NCBI RefSeq assembly: GCF_900324485.2
Contig: NC_046653.1
Coordinates: forward strand, 9,607,115 to 9,671,114
Direction of reading: 5' to 3'
DNA length: 64,000 nucleotides
Source: Mastacembelus armatus
Lineage: Eukaryota; Chordata; Actinopteri; Synbranchiformes; Mastacembelidae
Shown here: piece by piece, positions 58,079 to 64,000 of the stretch
How the letters are laid out: the number at the start of each line of letters is the position of its first letter
How positions within the stretch are numbered: position 1 is the stretch's first letter
Program-made: the position numbers and the translations under genes
The notes under the pieces: generated by a model
The model's input: the letters and a program-made list of their open reading frames with translations, nothing else
What the model was told of the DNA's origin: nothing
Database searches by the model: none

Positions 58079-58451
58079 TGTTAGGCCCCGAGGCTTGTTT
58101 CCTGTTTGTCTTTTATTTTGGTCAGTTTCCTGTGTTCCGGTTCTGTTTGTATTAGTTCTAGGTAGCTTTGTGTTCATTAGGTTAGATTACGTTCACCTGT
58201 GTCCTGAGTTCTGTATATATGTCCCCGGCTGTTCCTTTGTTCCCCGCCGGAGCATTACTAATGTTTGTCGACGTAAGTGTGAAGAGCGTTTCTGTTTCCC
58301 TGTCCTGCCTGCCTGTCTGCTTGCCCGTCAAGATTCCATATGTTTTGTGCCTGAGCTTGGAAGATCCAGGAAAATAAAGCCTGTTGTGTCCTGCATTTGG
58401 GTCCTCACCACTCTTTCCTTCATCACACCGACACCACCAGATAGCATAACA
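58079..58451 (+). mobile_element. Solo LTR with 5-bp target duplication
   Basis: Ends TGTTAGGCCCC and AGCATAACA, flanked by TCCGA on both sides (58074-58078 and 58452-58456). Strong similarity to the LTR of the minus-strand relic at 18545-18953, including TTTATTTTGGTCA, GTATATATGTCCCCG and GGAAGATCCAGG. It has TATATA and AATAAA signals. It sits within another LTR-like sequence (about 57960-58740), so insertions are nested. Confidence 0.9.
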
Positions 58452-58739
58452 TCCGAGTCCCTTGGTTTCCCCTCCCATGACTCTCTCTCCTTGTATGTGT
58501 GTGCGCAATCTTGTTAGGCAACAAGGTGATGAGCCATACCTGATGGCCATCTAATCATCCAGAAAGGCCCTATATAAGACAGTGCTCTTCACCAGCGGGA
58601 TCATACTTTAACCTTTGTTGATCTCAGTCATCTCGCCATTCTCCCTGTGTTCTCCAGACGTTCCTGTACTCAAATTGTATGTGCCTGTTCACCGGAGTGT
58701 TCTGTAATTAAGTATCCAGCATCAGTAACTCTTCTTATT

Positions 58740-59960
58740 CAAGGAAGAAGGAATTCCCACACCCAGAGAATACAAGCAGCACCCCCACACATGGAACAGC
58801 ATGACCAATCAGCCCATCCGAAGTCAAAATCAACATTCAAAAAACGAAGAATGAAAAGGCCCCCTGGACCTGATGACATACCTGACGAGGCACGGAAGCT
58901 ACTTGGATGCTGAGGCACTGCTCGGCTGTTCAACAAGGTAATTGACAACGGTGCCACTCTTTCAGTGTGGGCTGACAGTGTTATGGTCTTGTTCTGGAAA
59001 GGCAAAGGTGACATTGCTGAATGTAAAACCTACCACCCAATTTGCCACACAGTGAAGATATTCAAGTGTGTAATCGATCCATGCTGTCAGGTTGGTGCTG
59101 GAGAGAAACCGAGAGAAAAGGCATTCCTTCCACATCCACAGTGTCCTTGAAGAGTACATATGGTGGATCCAGCTCCTCTATACAAACACTACCAGCATCA
59201 CCTGATACCCCATCAGTCTGTCCTAACCGCTCCCAATTACCATCTGCATACGCCGGGGAAGCGCCCTCTTTCTGCTTCTGTTCATCCTCTGCATGGACAT
59301 GGCTATGGCAAATACCTGTGTTCCTCACCCTTGGTCACTTCTTTTCGCTGTTGACATCTTCCAAGCTGACAAAACTTGTTGTGGGCTTAAGTGTCAAGTG
59401 CAAAATTGGAACGAGCAGCTAGACATGAACGAATGTTGCCTCAACATCAAGAAGACTGAGAGTGCTGGCCCCAGACCAATGAGACAAACAGAGTTAGCAG
59501 GCAGCCACTGAACAAGCTCCCTGATTCAAACATCTTAGCTCGCTCATCCTGAGTGACAGCAACTCCCTCCCCGAAACTTATGTCATAATGCAGCATGGCT
59601 TAAATGGCGATAGTTCATGGGCATCCTCTGTGACTGCCGAATGCCCATACCATACCAAGGACAAGATCTTAACTGTTGTAACTCAAAACTGTTGTACACC
59701 CAGTCATGCTGTACCATTCCAAATGCTAGCCCGCTACCACATGGTATGAGCAGGTCCTCCATGTCATGGATGACCATGTATCTGAAGCAGTGATGAGACA
59801 GTGGAAAAGCCGCCCTACTATCTATTACTACATGGATGACAACCATTCGGACAGCCAAAGAAGTTGTGGTTCGATTGCCCAGCAAAGGACAATGTCACCT
59901 TTGACGATGGCCTAGACTGAGCCAAGGTGCTAAAGACGTGCAAACAAGCAGACCTCACCC
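58740..59960 (+). mobile_element. RTE/BovB-like LINE, decayed RT half
   Basis: Plus-strand scraps in order: GPDDIPDEARKLLG (58.87 kb), LFNKVIDNGA, LFWKGKGDIAECKTYHPI (59.0 kb), a GSALSPF-type region now decayed (59.27 kb), ADKTCCGLKCQVQNWNEQLDMN and LNIKKTES (59.45 kb), and PKKLWFDCPAKDN near 59.87 kb, the usual C-terminal GRPKKTW.DC. Many frame breaks; clearly old. Confidence 0.6.
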
Positions 59961-60159
59961 CAACAGAGGACACACAGGGAAAAAAAAAATAGTAGTGTCA
60001 GTGGCCACATTTTGCTACTGCTGTTATTGTGTCAGTGGGACAGAGCGGACACTGGCAAAACTTAAGAACTTAAAAAATCTTAGAAAAGTGGTCTGTCATA
60101 AAAGTATAGATTTCAATGCTTTCATCCTCATTTTGAAGTCCCTTTTTTTCCCTCAGACT

Positions 60160-61722
60160 GAGTTGTCTTCTCACTCAGCCTGAGCTCACACTCACTCAAC
60201 CTGGGCTTTCACTCACTCAGCCCGAGTCTTCACCCTTTCAGTCTGAGTCCCATCTCCCTCCTCTGCCTGAGCTGTCCCTTCTTCTCCCTCCTCAGCTTGA
60301 GCTGTTTCATCTCTGTCCTCAGCCTAAGTCCCTTCTTCTTTCCTCTCATCCCCAGCCGGGCTCCCCTCTCACTCTCTCCCTTTCACAGCCTGGGTCTTCT
60401 GTTTTGCAGCGTTGCCACCGATGGCATCGTCGTCAGAGAGGTGTAGCCACATCTCAGGTCCGGAGACCCGAGCCCAGTGTCTTCTCTATGACGGAGTCCA
60501 GCGCTGCCTTCTCGCCGCCGGAGCCTCCAGCACCTCAGCAGGTCAAGTGCCCAGCATTGCAGCATCCAAAACATCGGTGTGTCAACGTGGCCATCCCCGC
60601 TGAGGTTCCACTCCAGCATCTAGAACCTCAGTGCGCTGACCATAGCGTCCTGATTCCAGAACCTCAGTGTGCTGACGACAGCATCCCCGCTGAGTTTCCA
60701 GTACTGCTTCCTGAGCATCAGTGCGCTAACGACAGCGTCCCCGCTGAGGTCCCAGTCCTGATTCCTGAGCCCCAGTCTCCAGGGCCCCTACTTCCAGACC
60801 CTCCAGCAGGCCTGGCACCTCACTTTCCAGCTGTTCTCTCACCTGAGTTACCAGCAGGCTTCTCCCCTGAGTTCCCAACTAGCCCTTCGCCTCAGTTTCC
60901 GGCCAGCTCCTCACCTCAGTCTCCGACATGCCTCTCCCGAGTCTCCAGCCAGCTCTTCACCTCAGTCTCCAGCCAGCTCTTCACCTCAGTCTCCAGCCAG
61001 CTCTTCACCTCAGTCTCAGACCACCTCTTCACCTGAGACTACGGCCAGCCTTTCTCCAGAGTTCCCGTCTGGCCCTTTGCCTCAGTCTCCGGCCAGTTTT
61101 TCACCTCAGCCATCAGCAGGTCTCCTACCTGAGTTTCCAGCTGGCCACTCACCTGAGCCTCCTGCCAGTTTTTTTGCCTCAGTCTAGGGACAGCCTACAG
61201 CCAGAGTCCCCCCTCACTGCCCAGCAAGAGTCCCTCCTCAGGGGCTGTCCTTCCGAACAGCCCTGGATCTTCGCCTGCCCGGGAGGTTGTCCTCCCGAAC
61301 GGCCACGGACCGTCTCTCGCCTCAGGGAACGTCCTCCCGAACAGCCTCAGACCTCCTCTATCCTCAGGGGCCATCCTCCCAAATGACCCCTCAACCTTCT
61401 CTCACCTCAGGGGCTGTCCTCCCGAATGGCCACGGACATCCTCTCGCCTCAGGGGCTGTCCTCCTGAACAGCCTCGGACCTCCGCTCGTCATCCTCTCGA
61501 ATGGCTCCGGATCTTCGTCTGCCCACCCTGACATGACTCCTATGTTAGGACTTCCTGCCGGGGACCTTTACTTTGTTAGAACTGTTTTTCCCTGCACTGG
61601 CCCCTGGCAGCTTCATGTTCTCATTAACCCTAACCATTTTCACCTGAGTTTAATTATCTTTAGTTCCATCCCTGTATATGTACCTGGCTTCCCTTTGTTT
61701 GTGTGGAAGCATTGACTTTATG
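60160..61722 (+). mobile_element. Proline-rich LTR gag relic with LTR-like end
   Basis: Plus strand: HRWHRRQ, PKHRCVNVAIPAEVPLQ and PEPQCADDSIPAEFP repeats (60.4-60.75 kb), then serine/proline repeats on CCTCAGTCTCCAGCCAGCTC (60.9-61.03 kb, three near-perfect units) and CGAACGGCC units near 61.3-61.5 kb. TGTTAGGACTTCC at 61543 starts an LTR-like stretch that stops near 61722. Same gag family as the other three proline-rich relics. Broken. Confidence 0.55.
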
Positions 61723-61724
61723 CA

Positions 61725-62640
61725 TCAGGCGTTGGAACATGGTAAGAGCGTTGCACATGCCAAAGCTATCACAGTATATTGCAAGAAATTGTCTGGGGTT
61801 ACAAATGCCGAAATCTCAGATGCACAAGGTGTCAAAGGTACTTGCCAGTAACCCTTCAATAAGTCTAACTTAGTAACATATTCAGCTCCTTCAACCCGGT
61901 CAATGCAGTCTTCCACACGACGCAAAGGAAATTAATCAGGCTTGGTAGCACTATTGACATTTCTGAAATCAGTACAAAAGTATGGCGTCCCATCAGACTT
62001 TGACACCAACAAACAGGGGGAGCTCCAGGGGTTTGAGCTAGAAAACAGTAAAAATGCTTTTCCAAATACTCTACCTCTTTCTTCATCTAGGGGGATTCAC
62101 ATAGTATGCATGCTGCCTAATAGGAGTGCAATTACCAACATCAATGTCATGTTTAAGAACATTGGTTTGGCTTGGTACATCAGAGAAAAGTGCCACATGG
62201 CCTTGTATCAATGCAATGATGTGATTTCTTTGACTCAAAGAGATGATCTAAAATGGCCTCCTTCTTGCACAAAACCTGGGAATTTTTCAACTGAGCACAA
62301 AGGACAGGAGCCTCTTGCATCTCTAGCTCACTCTCATCCAGAGTGTAAGGTGGAAACACTGCAGCTAAGCACCTGGCACAATCTCAGAAGAATGAGCTTT
62401 TGATTTAGATCAGAGAATATGTGACTTAAGCATATGTACATGACATACACAAGTTTTCCACCTTCTATCTGGAGTGCTGATTACATAGTCTGTTTCACTA
62501 AGTTTCTTGTCAACAAAACATGGCCCCGCAAATCTAGCCTGCAATACAGAACCAGGGATAGGAAGAAGGGCAAGCACAGAGTCTCCAGCTTGATAAACTT
62601 CGTTTGACAGAATCACGATCAAAATGAGCTTTCATTTTAA
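61725..62640 (-). mobile_element. Gypsy relic with integrase before RT (Gmr1-like)
   Basis: On the minus strand the first coding part (62622-62410) is an integrase C-terminus, GDSVLALLPIPGSVLQARF and ETDYVISTPDRRWK.CVCHV..LK; further downstream (61925-61725) comes RT, VEDCIDRVEGAEYVTKLDLLKGYW and SAFVTPDNFLQYTV. Integrase ahead of RT is the order described for Gmr1-type Ty3/Gypsy elements of fish, unlike the relic at 23.5-25.1 kb. Fragmentary, several breaks. Confidence 0.75.
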
Positions 62641-62649
62641 ACTGAGAAG

Positions 62650-63240
62650 CTGCAAAACAGCATTCAGTGTTTAGGTCTGGGGACCTACTATTCTACAAGG
62701 AGGCATGTTCAGGCCTAAGAAGAGGCATCAGAGAGACCAAACACAGGTATAAGCAAGACATTGAGGAACATTTTGTTAACCACAATTCCAGGAGAATGTG
62801 GCAAGGAATAAAGACCCTTATTGGCTACAAGAACAGACATACACCCCATAGAAAGTACTCTGACATTTCTTTTCTTGCTTTGACCAAAGGAACAGTGACA
62901 TCAGCAGTCATCCTTCACTGCCAGGAAAGGATGGCATCATCAGCTCTCATCCTGAACACTCGTACGCCACAGGGGTGTATCCACAGCCCCCTCCTCTACT
63001 CTCTCTTCACATACGACTGCTCCCGTATCCATTCCACTAACACCATTGTCAAATTTGCTGATGACACCACCATAGTGGAACTGATTACAGATAATAATGA
63101 AACAGCCTACAAGGAGGAGGTTCAGCATCTGACAAAATGGTGTTCCCTCAATAATCTGGACTTAAACATCTCCAAAACCAAGGAACTTATAATTGACTTC
63201 AGAAGATCAAGGCGTACTGAGCACTGTGCATACAGGGTAA
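62650..63240 (+). mobile_element. Rex1/CR1-like LINE fragment
   Basis: One open frame joins linker sequence (LRRGIRETKHRYKQDIEEHF, MWQGIKTLIGYKN) directly to the RT palm (RTPQGCIHSPLLYSLF, KFADDTTIVELI, WCSLNNLDLNISKTKELIIDF). The N-terminal half of RT is therefore missing by an internal deletion near 62.9 kb. The FADD catalytic motif is intact, but the copy is truncated at both ends; an LTR begins at 63250. Confidence 0.8.
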
Positions 63241-63249
63241 GGACGTCGA

Positions 63250-63741
63250 TGTCATGAGGCGGCAGTACCGGTCCTCCTAATTACCTTGTCTCCTTTCTAC
63301 CTCAGTGTGTGTTGTCTGCAGGTGTGCCACAAGAGACAGTTGCTGCTGATGAGCATCACCTGGTCCCAATTACTCACCATCGTCAATAAAGGCTCCGGTT
63401 CACCTCTCCAGCGTCGCCAGTTCTTCCCGTTATCTACACGCGGTAGCCTCTGGCCAGCTTCACTCAGTGAAAGGATCAGCTCAGCCAAATACTTACCTGT
63501 TCTCTATTTCTCCAGGTCCCTGCATGTCAGCAGTTCCTGGGGTGTGCCTTCCCCTGTCGCCTTGGAGCAACGCAGTCTGATCAAGGCATTCGTCGCCCTG
63601 TACTTCCAGGAAAGACTGTCCTGAGCACCTGGAGAGTTTTATGTGTGGATTAACCTCCAGTGAATTTGTGTTATAATAAACTGACTCTGTTTTTGAATCT
63701 GCCTTTGGGTCCTCTCCGTTTCCGTCATTAGTGACGTAACA
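63250..63741 (+). mobile_element. Gypsy 5' LTR, 492 bp
   Basis: Starts TGTCATGAGG and ends GACGTAACA; TTATAATAAACTGACTC near 63670 holds the polyadenylation signal. It is followed at once by a leader and gag, so it is a 5' LTR. Confidence 0.8.
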
Positions 63742-64000
63742 GAAAGAACTGGCCAAATGGACCCAGCGGATTCCCAGCCCGGCAAACACCTGAGCAGTAG
63801 TGCTCTGCACGAGGCGCTCTCCCGGCAAGGGACCTTGCTAGGAGAGCACGATCATACTCTACGCAGCCTGGTTAAGATGAACCAGGAAATGGCTACGCAC
63901 ATGACTCAGCTGATGGATTAGGTACGGATTCTAACCACGCAGCTCTCTTCCGCAGCTCCTGTGGTGTCGGTTGACACGCCACAGACGGGCCCGCCACCTG
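63742..64000 (+). mobile_element. Gypsy gag start, runs off the window
   Basis: After a 15-base leader, gag starts at 63757 with MDPADSQPGKHL, then LHEALSRQGTLLGEH and MNQEMATHMTQLM, the N-terminal helical part that I know from fish Gypsy gag. The element continues beyond the window; this copy shows at least one break. The MDPA start is shared in form with the gag at 18527 and 29215. Confidence 0.8.

Overview
The window reads as genomic DNA of a ray-finned fish, probably a percomorph (inference). It carries single-exon teleost odorant receptors embedded in a typical fish repeat mix: Rex1/CR1-like, L2 and RTE LINEs, a tRNA-headed SINE, Gypsy and class I retroviral relics, a Penelope-like fragment, a hAT transposon and a mariner-type MITE. 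Nothing bacterial, no CRISPR and no rRNA were seen. All host genes recognised are odorant receptors (ORs).

The OR cluster has eight intact receptors and one broken one, all on the minus strand. Subfamily A is OR1 (2595-3533), OR2 (14352-15290), OR9 (55645-56592) and the pseudogene at 51700-55610; its members share an LCGSHI..K.YC second extracellular loop. Subfamily B is OR3 (21778-22710), OR4 (26795-27727), OR5 (31116-32048), OR6 (39587-40522) and OR7 (45892-46824), with LPLCGN.IEK.YC. OR3 to OR6 are tandem duplicates that also share flanks, including an upstream block with an inverted CCAAT box, a TATA-like stretch and a possible 5' noncoding exon. Each receptor should act alone in one olfactory neuron type, coupling odour binding to a G protein; the cluster is a repertoire, not a pathway.

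1-9.1 kb: proline-rich LTR-element gag relic, a split segmental duplication (1177-1840 plus 5235-5500 versus 7740-8632), OR1, a LINE scrap with a solo LTR, an internally rearranged RTE LINE and an intact SINE with target duplications. 9.1-13.4 kb: a long inverted repeat frames a minus-strand Rex1/CR1-like LINE and a pol scrap. 13.4-23.4 kb: OR2, a nest of a LINE interrupted by a solo LTR and by an L2 fragment that is itself interrupted by an LTR-gag piece, an unassigned cluster of open frames (20.0-21.3 kb), and OR3. 23.4-32.8 kb: Gypsy relic, OR4, small LTR element, OR5. 32.8-38.1 kb: two retroviral pol pieces head to head, then a Penelope-like RT. 38.1-51.7 kb: OR6, L2 LINE, OR7, second L2 LINE. 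51.7-56.6 kb: OR pseudogene split by a hAT (itself carrying an LTR gag insert) and by a MITE, then OR9. 56.6-64 kb: repeats only, ending in the LTR and first gag codons of a Gypsy element that runs off the window.

The most informative signals are the shared OR promoter/exon block, the patchwork similarity between OR paralogues, the datable insertion series in the OR pseudogene, the retroviral palindrome, the template-switch scar in the RTE LINE and the unassigned frames at 20.0-21.3 kb. I found no convincing new system beyond these. Family names for repeats rest on remembered protein motifs, not on a search.
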